A stretch of 64,000 nucleotides of DNA from assembly GCF_020184175.1 (NCBI RefSeq), contig NC_065532.1:15376001-15440000 (forward strand). Reading direction: 5' to 3'. This DNA is from Aphis gossypii (lineage: Eukaryota > Arthropoda > Insecta > Hemiptera > Aphididae). Position numbers and translations under genes: made by a program. This document shows positions 1 to 11,800 of the stretch, piece after piece (within the stretch, counting starts at the first letter, position 1; every line of letters begins with the position of its first letter). The notes beneath the pieces were generated by a model, which did not search any database, was not told the origin of the DNA, and saw nothing but the letters and a program-made list of their open reading frames with translations.

Positions 1-799
1 CCAATGACAATAAGTCAAAACATAGTGCTACGAATTACAGTATACATAATAAATAATTTATACGTAAAACACAAGTGATATATATATATATATGACAATG
101 CCGAAGACGTCTCTTCAGACAATTGCAATAATAATAATGATTTCAACAATATGATATCAAATGATTATAGTAAATATATCAAAGAGCACAACAGGTGTAC
201 AATATACAAATTAATATAAATGTAGCAATAAACAATATAAATAATAACAACGATACCGCTGGTCACACTTGATATCGGGATCCCACGATGTCGCAGAAAA
301 GACGATGTAGACGGCCTGGCGGTGGTGGAATTGTTGACCTCTCGCCTCGCGGCGTTGTAACGTGTCTCCCGACACGCGAGAAACTCCGCAGATAATATAA
401 AATAGGCGCACACGAAAATGTGGGCACGTGTAATTAATTTGCAACGGGTGATGTCTGAGAGTCAAACCCGCATACAAAATAATACGTAAAAAAAAGATCG
501 CCGCCAATATAATAATTAAAAAATGCCGTCAACATAGGACAGACACAACAGTCGACACAGGAATTTTCTTGGTCGACACGACAACCAACGTGGTACCAAA
601 AAAGGCGAGCGACACCCACGGTCTCGGCCAACTATACCGGACGGTGGTGGTAAAAAGACAAACCGGCCGGTCCACGGGAGAACCGGTGGTCAGTGACGCT
701 GGTCGTCAAAAGTTTGCGCAAGCGCATTTCGGTGTCAGAACGCCAACGGGGTGACAACGAGTAGGTGTTAATTAACACGGACACACTGATTGTCATTGG
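1..799. other. AT-rich flank with GC-rich block, no gene recognised
   Basis: Positions about 240-830 are clearly richer in G, C and CpG than the surrounding DNA. Short open frames exist on both strands, but none resembles a protein family I know, none has convincing splice sites, and opposite-strand frames overlap as expected when stop codons are rare. It could be a promoter or first exon of a gene to the left, or part of a transposable element joined to the MULE fragment that follows. Confidence 0.4.
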
Positions 800-964
800 C
801 GCGAAACAGAAAAAGGCTCGGGTTCGAACAGTGATAAAAATACTCATTAAATTTTGAATGGAAAGATTCGCATACATTATTTGTTATAACCTCTGATTTT
901 GATGCCCACAAAGAAGGAGGGAATATGCCTTGTATATAATTTTCGGTTAAGTAATCGCAAAATT
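800..964 (-). pseudogene. MULE-type transposase fragment (inverted copy)
   Basis: Read on the minus strand, this copy encodes the same conserved block as the plus copy at 1018-1397, with motifs FPPSLWA and TNNVCESFHSKFN followed by an FYHC..PSLF stretch. In this arm the frame is uninterrupted across the junction that is broken in the other arm. The block matches the C-terminal part of MULE-domain transposase-derived proteins that are abundant in aphid genomes (knowledge of family). It is only about 55 codons long, so it is a dead fragment. Confidence 0.6.
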
Positions 965-1137
965 GTATTGTTTTTGATTTAATTTCAGATATGCCATCTA
1001 ATAATCAAATAATATAATTTTGCGATTACTTAACTGAAAATTATATACAAGGCATATTCCCTCCTTCTTTGTGGGCATCAAAATCAGAGGTTATATAACA
1101 AATAATGTATGCGAATCTTTTCATTCAAAATTTAATG
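845..1137. repeat. Inverted duplication (two arms of about 120 bp, 51-bp spacer)
   Basis: Arm 845-964 and arm 1016-1137 are reverse complements of each other with only a few differences, including a 2-bp indel. The spacer 965-1015 is AT-rich. Both arms carry the MULE transposase fragment, so the structure is a head-to-head duplication of a transposon piece and would form a long hairpin if transcribed. Confidence 0.9.
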
Positions 1138-1397
1138 CATATTTTTATCACCATCATCCATCACTATATAAATTTATAGATGCTCTACAGGATATTCAAG
1201 TTGATACATATATATATATAAAAATTACAAGTGTAGAAGAAGGGGTAGTACAAATAAGAAATAAAGCGACAACGCAAAAATACAAATTTATTGATATACA
1301 GCGACAAATGAAAGAAGATAGACAAATTTCAAGTTATGAATTTTTGAAAAAGTATGTTTTAAGAATAAACGACAACATTTTAATTAATCTTTTGTAA
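1018..1397 (+). pseudogene. MULE-type transposase C-terminal fragment
   Basis: The reading frame from 1018 gives a block ending FPPSLWASKSEV. A second frame from 1071 continues with NNVCESFHSKFN, FYHHHPSLYKFIDAL and a basic tail, ending with a TAA at 1395-1397. The frame change coincides with two extra bases (TTATATAAC against TTATAAC in the inverted copy at 845-964), so this copy is frameshifted. The block resembles the C-terminal region of MULE-domain proteins. No catalytic DDE region, zinc finger or terminal repeats are present here. It lies antisense in the probable 3' region of LETM1. Confidence 0.65.
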
Positions 1398-1807
1398 AAA
1401 ATACCTATTGTATTATTATTTATTTATTTATATTTTTGATTATACGATTTTTTAAAAAAACTAATAAGAGATACCAATAGCTGTCATAACACGTAATAGG
1501 TATTATACCTATAATTAAACGATAAACGTGTAGTTCTATAGATTATCGTAACGGTATGTATATACATGTAGTATATATAGAAAGTATATGAAATAAATTG
1601 CCCAGTTTGTATGATGTATCTCATGGGTTTTGTCGCAGATTGTATAATCTTAATTTTTTTTTTGTCGCAGTTTACATATCGACTTTTAGAAAAAGGTAAA
1701 TTTTGCAGCAGTTTACATACAGCCATCGGGATGATCCTGAAATAAGTCTAACGTTCCCGTCTAAATGGACATGGACCTACCTTTAGATGTCCCTGTATTA
1801 TTAACTA
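1398..1807. other. Probable LETM1 3' UTR / intergenic
   Basis: No coding exon is visible. The stretch contains TTTATT runs near 1419-1432 that would read AATAAA on the minus strand and could be the polyadenylation signal for LETM1, about 380 bp past its stop codon. This assignment is inference. Confidence 0.4.
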
Positions 1808-4800
1808 TTATGATGAGCGGCTACTTTTTTCCATACACTCCTCTTTAATAACTAATTGTGTAATCATATCCATTGTTGCATTGGATAAATCCATATTTTC
1901 ATTACAAAACAGATGCAGCACCTAAAATAACATTTAATATAATAATATTATGTAAATTATAATAATTACGAACAAAACAACTAGTGTAATCATACTTACT
2001 TTTAACAAAGTATTTAATTTAATTAAACCATCATGATCGCTGTCAATTTTAGATAAAACTTGAATGATTTGTTGTATCTTGTGTTCATCGGGTACATTTT
2101 GTAATTTTCGTACTGCTGTAATTAGTTCGTCAATCTTGATATACTCACTAAAGAAAGAGTGATTTAATTAGGTTATAAAAATAAAAATTATATGATTAAA
2201 ATGAAATATTTAATATTATTTACCAATCTATAGTAATCTTTGTACCGACTAATTCTTTTTCCTCTAACTTTTTGAATACCTGATCTATGTCAGTTATTAT
2301 TTTGTTTAGTCCCTTAAGCAGCTGTTTAGCTGCCTCCGATTCCTTAACTTTTTCCGTTGTTGTACTTTTTGTTACTCCTTCAAGATCATTTAAATGCTAA
2401 AATCAATTACAACATTTAATTTACTTGATCAAAGGTGGTATTCTTCTTTAAACAGTATTAACACTACATCTTTGGTATTTTACTTACTTTTTGGTAACAA
2501 TTAAGTTCAGTCTTCAATTCAGTGATTTTTGATTTTTCAATAATAAGTTTATTTTTTTCTGAACACAAATTCTCAATAGCACATTCTAATGTTTTTAAAT
2601 CAGTTGACGTTACTTTCTATAAATAATTGTTATGGTAAATATAATAAATAATAAATACAATAATAATTATAATTATTATATAATAAATAATATAATAATT
2701 CAAACATAAAACAAGATATCTAAACTTACTCCAATTTCAAATTTATCTGTTAGAACAGGAGCCTTATCAACTAGATTGCATGTATCATCTGAAGCTTTAC
2801 CGGCATTACTTAGCTGCATTTTCCTTTCTCTTATACATTCTTCTATTTCTGCATTTACCTTACGTTCCTCTTCTTCGACTGCTTTCAATTTCGACTTGTT
2901 ATCTATTGTTCCGCAACGTTCACATAAATCAACCTCAGTTGATCCCCCAACACAGTATGGTAATGCAGAAATTGCTTTTTTTAATAAATCACTAGTTGGC
3001 ATATTGGGTGTAAGACTAAATGCTCTAGAAAGAAGAAGTAATAAGGGAGGAACTCTTTCATTGAGTGATAGGTCTAGCCATTGAGTCAGCTGTTGTTTCA
3101 GGCGATTTTCATTGAGACCATAGGCAGCCATACCACGGGACTTACAGGCGTCTTGAAGCTCGCTCATTGTTAGAGTATCAACCCCTTCTTTTTGAATCAT
3201 CTAAATATTTTAAATATTGCTGTTATAAAATAATATAATTTAAACAAGTATGTTGTTTACCTTATCATCAACTATTAATGATCGAAGTTTAAGAGTCAAG
3301 AGATATTTCAAAACACTTAAAGTCCCAATCGGTTTTATTTCTAAGACTCGACATAGTGCAACCAATTGTGGTCGGGGTAGTGAGTCAAGGGTAATTTCGT
3401 CTTTGAACAGCTTTGAAAACTTAAGCATTTCATCAGCTGGTATAACAACGCCTTCTTTTCTCACCTAATATATAGTCGAAGGTAAAATCTATAAAAATTT
3501 AAAACTTAAAAAATCATTTAAATACTTTTTCAAAAAAGTCCGCAAATTCTTTAGCAAGTTCGCTTGTATGCCCTTTACCACATACGGACATATTGTCTAA
3601 AGTCTCTTGGAGAAATTTAGCCATTTTGAGTTTCATTTTAAGAGACTGTTTAAGTTTTGCTTCCTAAAATAATTTGTAATAAAGTAGAACATAATTTTTT
3701 TGTTTAAAGAATTAGCTAACCTTCTGATCCTTTGTTTCAAATGTAGTTGGTAACATACCCGGAAACAACTTAATGAAAATAGGCAAAGTTAACTCGAGGA
3801 ATGGAATGATAACGAACGCAGAAAATGGTAATAATCGGAAAAGATCAGCCACCGTTTGAATGAACTGAAATGATGTACAGTCATTAATTCTTAAAAAGTA
3901 AATAATAATAATTTTACTTATCTTTCACTTATATTTAGTTCTTACAACTAAGTTAATACAATATAACTTAAAATATTAAATTTTAATTTAAAAATCACGT
4001 TTAAAAGTTAATTCTGTTTTAATAAGTTCGTTTATTGGATTTAATTTTTTTTTTAATTATACACATATTTAAATGAAAACAGTGTCTTTAATTTAATTTG
4101 TTAATAATTCACAAACAATATATTATAACAGGTTACCGTTAGGCCATTCGAAAAAAAAAATAAAAACTCGATTAAACATAAGTAATTTAATTATTTTTAA
4201 TTAACTCTTAAGGTATATTTAATAATTATGAAACTTAAAATATTAATTGAACAATAAATAAATTACTACTTAAAAAATATTGTTTTAATTGCGTTCTATT
4301 ACATTCTTTCTAGTAAATAAAATAAATGTATTTATATTCATTAATTTGTATTTAAACTAGAATCACTGTATAGCAGCGGTTACCCGGCCAAACTGTGAGG
4401 CGCGAGCACTTGACAGGAAAAGCTCGAGCCGTGTTATTTTGTGATAACAATAAAAACATTTGGGAACCGCTGCTGTATAGTGTATAAACTATAAAGCACA
4501 ATTAAACGAAAAAATTAAATAATTATTATTAACTATAATTATAAATTATAAATTTATTTTTGTATTAAAATAGTTACATATAATAGACATAATTTTAATT
4601 TGAGATATTATTAATAAAATTATTGTAAAAAATTTAAGCTATTAGTAGCTAAGTATATTATAAATACTTAAATCCATTAAGTTAATCAAAATATTAACTA
4701 ACCAATTGCGAGTTATCATATTTGCTATTTGTATTAATATAATATACCTATTTTGATAAAAATCACAAAAAAAACATTATGATTAGGGCATTAGGTACTA

Positions 4801-5619
4801 ACATATTATTTTCGAAATCGTGTATTCAAAAGTAAAATGTTTAAATTATAAATTATATTATATTATATATTATATGCTATATATATTTAGCATATATAGC
4901 CCTATAAGCAATAAATATTAAATAATTTAGTTATCTATTACCTATATCTATTTGTTTTCTTATTAAATTTATAAAAAGCTTACCAAGTTATTTTCTCTTC
5001 TTGTTAACTCAATACCTCTTATTTTTTTAATACCCAATTTAAAAGAGATTTTCGTGTTGAGTCCAAGAAGTTTAAAACCATAATAATAATGTTTAAGTTC
5101 ATCGATAATTTTCTGTTTTATTGACTTTTTAGGTTTTCCAGGTTTTTGTGCTCCATTAACGGTATTCGTTTTTTGACATGTTATCTTGGCGGCTTCTATA
5201 GCTTCTTTAATTTTAGGACATGATTTTTCCGATAATAGTGTTGATGTTTTGGAATAATATGATGACAGTATTGGACTGGGTCGGTGGACTGTTCTATAGC
5301 CTGTACTAGCTTGACGGTACGGAGCTATACGGTCACTAGTAAAGACCTCTATAATTTTATAATTGCACTTTTTTAATATCTTTTATAAAAATACAGAAAT
5401 ATTAATTAAATATTAATTATTATTTATTATTATATTATTACTTTTATTAGTGGGCTGACCGCTTCCCAGTCCGCTCCTGTAGTATGATATTGGGAGAAAT
5501 TTATTTACAGCAGTATTTGAATCATTGTTGTTGGAAAATTTACACAGATTTGAATTTAAAGAAATACTTTTTGTCTTGATATTGTTATTCATAAACAATT
5601 CTAAAATTAAAGAAAACAT
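1808..5619 (-). CDS. LETM1: LETM1, mitochondrial inner-membrane ion homeostasis protein
   Basis: Coding exons, in transcript order, are 5442-5619, 4984-5348, 3721-3864, 3526-3663, 3261-3464, 2730-3200, 2488-2616, 2224-2396, 2000-2147 and 1808-1921. Phases match at every junction and the sum is about 687 residues (human LETM1 739). Exon 2 carries KHYYYGFKLL and LTRRE; exon 3 has the LFRLLPF...LPIFIKLFPGMLP transmembrane signature (TM about residues 193-213). Exons 4-6 hold the LETM1 ribosome-binding-like domain with LPRPQLVALCR. Exons 7-8 are Lys/Glu-rich coiled coil, and exon 9 has an EF-hand-like loop DSDHDG at residues 636-641. The family acts in K+/H+ or Ca2+/H+ exchange in the inner mitochondrial membrane. 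The loop lacks an acidic residue at position 12. The start at 5619 is the first Met in exon 1; a typical presequence is not obvious, so the true N-terminus or a further 5' exon is uncertain. Confidence 0.93.
4384..4472. mobile_element. hAT-type MITE, 89 bp, in LETM1 intron 2
   Basis: The element begins CAGCGGTT and ends AACCGCTG. It is flanked by a perfect 8-bp target duplication CTGTATAG (4376-4383 and 4473-4480). Inverted CAG...CTG termini with an 8-bp duplication are the hallmark of hAT transposons. It has no coding capacity. The intact duplication indicates a recent insertion. Confidence 0.88.
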
Positions 5620-6089
5620 AAAAAAATAATATGAACAATTTATTTATAAAACACGGAATGTTGGTAAATACTAAGTAGGTAAGTACTGTTATAACTTATA
5701 TAATTAAAGATTTGCTGGTTTTATATTGATTTTTGAGTTGCTTGTACGTGTACCATTATAAAATACAGTGGGTTAGATTATTATTATATAATATTATAAT
5801 AACTTTAGTAATTATTAATAATGATAATAATAATAATTATGGTTTAATAGTTTAATTATTATTATTAATCAAAATTAACCAAACTGAAGGTTTTATTTAG
5901 GTTAATTTATAAAATATTTATTTTCCTGTTAAAATGGCCAAAAAGTTAAGACAATATTAGATCAAAACAATAATAAAATAAATAATTTTCAGTTTTAACT
6001 TAACATATTTGATCTAGTGACAACCTATTATTAGGTACCTATATAAAAATAAGTATACCAGCAGCTTCCTATAAAAGTATGTTATTTAT

Positions 6090-6640
6090 ATACATGCAGG
6101 TGACCGACAGGAATCTTACGTGTTTGAAATTAACAGTACTCAATTATTTTTTACTTATAACTGAAATTAAATAGGTACCTACGGAAACGTCGGTGTTGGT
6201 GCAGATGCGTACGTCGCATTTACGTACACAGCTTAAAATGTATTTCCTATATCTACTTGAGGTGACGTTGAATACCAAATCAAGGGATATTTTCGATTTG
6301 CGGATCGGAGCGACGGCGCCGAGGAGCGTAACGACGAGTGACGATACGCGCGCAGTCACATTTTCATTGTCAAAATATTTTGCCAGTCCTAATCCTGACC
6401 AAGTGTGAAGGGAAATGAGTGTGTACGCAAATGACAATTGATGTTATTCTGAGTAATTACGTTGTACTCAAGTGAGAAATATTTGTAACTGAAAATAGAC
6501 TGTACGCAAATGAGACCTACAACACAATATCTGCACCGGATCCGCGGAAACGTCGATACCTAGTGAAAGATCACGTCGCGCGCGTCGAGTAGATGGAGTC
6601 CATCCCCCCGGATGTAATTAAAACGTGAAAAACGTCAGAT
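6090..6640 (-). promoter_or_regulatory. CpG-rich block, candidate LETM1 promoter / 5' exon
   Basis: The segment has many CpG dinucleotides (CGGCGCCG, CGCGCG, GTCGCGCGCG) in an otherwise AT-dominated region. On the minus strand a good splice donor, CAAACAC/GTAAGA, lies with its GT at 6118-6119. A pyrimidine-containing acceptor TACTTAG lies just upstream of the LETM1 start codon. A leader exon spliced to LETM1 coding exon 1 is therefore plausible. A 97-codon open frame (minus 6144-6437) is not recognisable as a protein. Confidence 0.4.
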
Positions 6641-8361
6641 TCCCTTCGGTCTCCCAGTATATGGGATAAAAGCAATAAATTAGAATTTAGAATACCACTT
6701 GCTATCCTAACTATTGGTTTTATAAATATAAGTAAAATAATTTACTTAAACTTTTAAGCCGGTATTTTATTTAAATTAAGTATTCTGGATATTATACATG
6801 AGTATTTTATAAAAAAAAAAAAAATAGTATAGGTATCTGATTTCAATCAAATAAATATATGATACGGATTTTTATTAAAATAAATAATAATTGAAGAAGT
6901 TGATGGATTTTATGAATTATTTATTTTTCGGGATAAATATAATTATCTACTAGACAGAAATTAGCAAATGGACGCTGTACCTACATTAATGTATGTTTGT
7001 AGTACTCGAAAACCATTTTCAATCAGTAATTTCTTAAAATTATTATATATTAAAAATATTGATGGGAGCAAATAATAATTTAATCCACAATAGGTAATAT
7101 TTTACTAAAACCATCACTTACTTTGGTTGAATTGCATAACCCATTTTCCGATTTTTGATAAATACATCAAGAAAATTGTTTTATAAATAGGTAACTTGAG
7201 CGAAACAAAATTACAAACGATAAGTAAAATTAACTTGACACTTGTAAAAACTTATGTCGTAATAACACACTTATAATAATAATTATTAGCTACCCTGACA
7301 ACAATACAATATTTTGTTACTAGGTACATCAACGGACAACGACCAACTAATTAATTTATTACTGCAATTGTATCAAATAATGTGGGAGATCCGCAAAATT
7401 AAACAATACCTAATAATAATAATATCATGTACATTATTTAAATGTTTTAAGTTAAAATATTTTAAATTTTTATCTATTTTATTTTAACTTTAAAAAAAGT
7501 AAGTATATATTATTGATTTTATTTTCAACAAATTATTAAAATTATTAAATATATCAAATGATCAAGTACAAACATCATTTTAGAAAATATTATTTTTCGT
7601 GTAACAAAATCTTACCCTTTATTCAATACGTGCGCTACTACGCCATATAATTGCTAACCAATAAATATATATATTATATTATGTGAGTATAATCAATGCT
7701 ATTACCTACTAACTATAGTACCAATAACTTTAACAGGATATCCGCATGAAAATAAAGTAGGTAATCGGTTAAAATAAATAGATAATAATAGGTATTATCA
7801 CTATTATCTAAATATTTAAATAAGTTAAATACTTACACGATAATATATTGTAAAGGAAATGGATTAGATTTAACTGCCATACAATATTTGTATAGTTAAT
7901 TTTTTATATATAATAATAATAATAATTATAATATTCTTAAAAATATTAGATGTTCCGAAGAAAGTTTATTGACTAGTCATTATAGTTAGATTTGTTGACA
8001 ATTTTATGTAAAGAATACCTAATCCCTAATATAGTAATAATAATACCTAATCAATAATATTATCTTTTATTTTAATTTATAATTACCAATCCACCAAGGT
8101 ATTTGATGAATTTTACTTACATGTTTATACATAATATTATAGTAAGTAGGTACATAAAATATATGGTACTATCTACCTGTTAATTTATGTTTTAATGTTT
8201 AACGTTTAATTGTTTTTTAAAAAAAAAAACACAAATATCTTTCACGAACTTTTCTAGAATTATTATTATTTTATTTAACTTTTTAAAACTGTCATTCCGA
8301 CTTTTCCTAATACATTTTGTAACATTAAAGTAATGAGTAATGTTTTGCCAACTGAAAACAT

Positions 8362-8379
8362 GCATGGCTATAGCCATGC
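8362..8379. repeat. 18-bp perfect palindrome
   Basis: GCATGGCTATAGCCATGC reads the same on both strands. It lies about 500 bp upstream of the DAPK-like start codon and beside a MITE. It may be a dimeric factor site or chance. Confidence 0.6.
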
Positions 8380-8385
8380 TCAGAC

Positions 8386-8473
8386 CAGTGGCTTCATAGT
8401 TTGCAATGGTTACCTATCATACGATTATACGAAATACCTTATCTAGTATTAATGTATTATATAGAAGCCACTG
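8386..8473. mobile_element. Short MITE with 10-bp terminal inverted repeats
   Basis: The element starts CAGTGGCTTC (8386-8395) and ends GAAGCCACTG (8464-8473), a perfect 10-bp inverted pair with CAG...CTG ends as in hAT elements. No clear 8-bp target duplication remains, so the insertion is old or the assignment is approximate. It is non-coding. Confidence 0.55.
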
Positions 8474-8876
8474 AGATAGATAAGAATATCTGTATTTGTG
8501 TATACAATTTTGTGCGTGATGAACTTGTTTTTGTAATCGGTATTGTTTGAAAATATTGGATACCTATATACAATATATAGTACCATGATTAAGGAACATG
8601 TATAGTACCGTAATAATGCCTCGTATCTAAATGTATAACAATAACTATTCATTAACAAAATGGTTTTGATTTTGAAATTAATATTTAATTAATAGTATTG
8701 TACATTTTAGTAACGTTATTACAATAATTTGGAATACTATTTGCGGAAATTTAGTATGTTTTGGTGCAATAATTGTGGTCGAATGGACATCACGTAATGA
8801 TATCGTTCATAATTTCGTGCTCTAAGTTCGTGACTTCGTGAGCGAATGAATAAGTTGTGGCCGATTAAGCAAAATC

Positions 8877-11800
8877 ATGTCGTCACTGTTACAATCGTTA
8901 GAAGAAGTCGACGAAAAATTAGCCGAGTCACTGATTGAAAATGGTGACCAGGACGTTTTCGCTGAAAATAACGTAAACTTTGTTCATTATTTTAAACACA
9001 CTATGGTGGTGGTGGTAGATCGTTATAAATCGTAATAATTAAATAATTAGAATTTATGGGCAATAACAATGTGTTTAGAAAGGACAAACCGCTCTGCACT
9101 TGGCGTCTGCCCGTGGTTTTCAGCATATTGTCGACATTTTATTGGACAGAGGAACCGACTTGTGCGCCAAAGACATTAATGGAAACACTCCACTACATTT
9201 GGCCACCAGGAATAATAACATTTCAGTGATCAAAAGTTTATTGTTTCGTCAGCCTAAAGTTGCCTATGAGCAAAACAATGTAATAACGATGACATTAATT
9301 TGCATATTATGTTGTCTTGATTACTTAATATTTACACTTTTGTGTCTGTTTACAGAACGGAGATACACCGATGCATATAGCATGTCGTTTTGGTTATTTA
9401 GAATGTGTGATGAAATTAGTGGAACACAATGTTACAGCTGACATGGTTAATGAGAATCTGGATACACCACTACTAGTTGCCATAAAAGAAAAACATGAAA
9501 ATGTTGTGATATATTTACTTCATAATGCACCTGGAAATTTAGACATTTTCAATAATGTAATTACATTTTTTGATAATTTTAATAAAAAATTAATTAACAT
9601 GGGTTTTTACTTCAGGAAGGCAATGCTCCTATTCATGTTGCTGTACAAGAAGGTTTATTAAACGTCGTGGAAACAATAATAAATATGGGCCATAGTTTCG
9701 AATACCCTAATGATAGAGGATTATATCCATTACATATAGCTACCAGACATGGACATGTTGAAATTGTTAGGTAAACATTATATTTCTACTACTCTTGTGA
9801 CAATATCAATAAAATATAATTTTATTCAAATGTACCTATAATTTAATTATTTTTTAGGTATTTATGTATTGCAGGAAGTGATCCTCAGCAACGTAGTGCA
9901 GATAATATTAAACCAGAAATTACTGCCATTAAAAATAATCAAAAAGAAATATTATCAATATTTACCAAATTGAACACTGTTAGCTTACATTTTAAAATTT
10001 TATTTTATTTTTGTTAAAATTGTTTACTATTATGTTATTTTATTACAACAGAATAGTGCAAGAGAAAATTATATTCAACAACTAGTTATTAGCCATGATT
10101 ACATACAAAACATAAATTTGTTGTTTTTTGGACATTCCAATGCCGGCAAATCATCAATTATACGATTAATGAAACTTGGTTTGTTTTCAATGCTTCTTGA
10201 TAAATCACGAAATACATTGAGAACAATAAATACTAACAGTAAGTTCACATATTTTTAACTATAATTGTATGAAAACTCTTCTAATAGGTATTTTAAACAG
10301 GAACTAATACGTCTCAGGATCAGTGCAATAATGGAAATGAGATAAATCTTACAGAATATAATACTACAAACACTTCAAATTATTATAATCATGATGGTAC
10401 TAAGGGTATAACAGTTCAAAAGGTATAACATAAAAAAACATATTTACCATATTTTTTTTCTATCAAGCCATTAATACATTTTGGTAAAACATTTCCACAT
10501 TTTTAGGAAAAATTATCGGGTATTAATGAATGTACGTTTTGGGACTTCTCTGGCGAAGATACATATTATAATTCTTATCATCATGTAATTCAAAATACAC
10601 CGAACAAAGTAGTTGTTATTGTTTATAATGAGCAACAATCGTCTACAGAAGTTTTGAAAACTGTACGATTTTGGCTTAGTTTTGTTCAAGCAAGACTTCA
10701 GATTACAGAACCAATAAGTTTGTAATTTAAGAAATATTCTTTCTATCATACTAAAATCAGTACATTATTTTTTTTAGGCAAGAATGGTATTTCAAATCAT
10801 TTAGTGCCAGTTATAATAGTTGCTACTCACAATGGCCAGAGAATATGTCGCCAATCTGACCAATTGATTAAAACTATGAAAGATGAATATGGACATGTAT
10901 TTCAAGTATATGAAAAATTAGTATTATTTGATATAATGGCAGTTGATTCATTAAGTGTAAAGAACTTTAAAGAAGCAATTAGTATAAGTAAAAAACGACT
11001 TCATTTTGTAAGTAATCCTTATAAGTATCATATTAAAAGTAAAAAGATAGAATAATATGTAATTTTACATAATATTGCACACCATAATTTATTGTTAAAA
11101 CAAAATGGTTAAATTGAAGTTTTCTATCAGGGATACTATCGAGGTGACATCATTTGCGGTGCAAACAGTAATGGCAGGTTAAATAAGCTGTCATTCTTCG
11201 CTCGTGGTGGTTATAAGTTACTTGATGACCCACCTAGGGAAAACTATTATAACACTAAGTCTACAGTTACAAGAATTGAGGTTTAAATTATATTTAATAG
11301 TGCACAGTTTTTTTTTACAATTTGTTGAATATTAATGGTGTGCACTTCTTGGAATTTCACTGTGTGCAATTTTATTTCAAAAGCACTGATGTGTGTTACA
11401 AAAATACATAAATTATTGTATTTTATTATTTTTAGGGCTTTCACGATAATTTATTTCTTTGAGTTATTATATAGGTATTCTCAACATATTTAATCTTTTG
11501 AGCATATTATATTGTTGACCATAAAATTATCTGTGTAATCAGAAAGTTCTTATTTTTAAATTTAATTAAATGATTTCAGAACATTCCTAGAATGAGTGGT
11601 TTTTGTGAAGCTGTACAGAACTTTTTACCTAAACTAAGAAAAATTGCAAATCCGTTTCCTGTTTTGTCTTGGAAGACATTTTGTGATACTATTCACCTTG
11701 AAGTAAATCCATTAGCTACTGTTCAACATTTAAATATACTACTTATCCAGCTACAGAACCTTGGTGAAGTATGTTGATTCAATGTCAATTAGAATTCTAT

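Larger units (their letters stand above)
5620..8876. other. Divergent intergenic region between LETM1 and the DAPK-like gene
   Basis: This is 3.2 kb of AT-rich DNA between two genes transcribed away from each other. It holds a CpG-rich block (6090-6640), an 18-bp palindrome and a small MITE (8362-8473). I looked here for kinase exons that might belong to the DAPK-like gene and saw none: no glycine-rich loop, HRD or DFG motif in any frame with splice sites. Confidence 0.6.

Noticed and set aside
569..754. 61-codon open frame in the GC-rich block
   Set aside because: It overlaps long frames on the other strand, has no recognisable content, and a GC-rich patch in AT-rich DNA produces such frames by lack of stops.
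2776..3084. Plus-strand frames opposite LETM1 exon 6
   Set aside because: They are shadows of the real minus-strand exon, which matches LETM1 and has splice sites.
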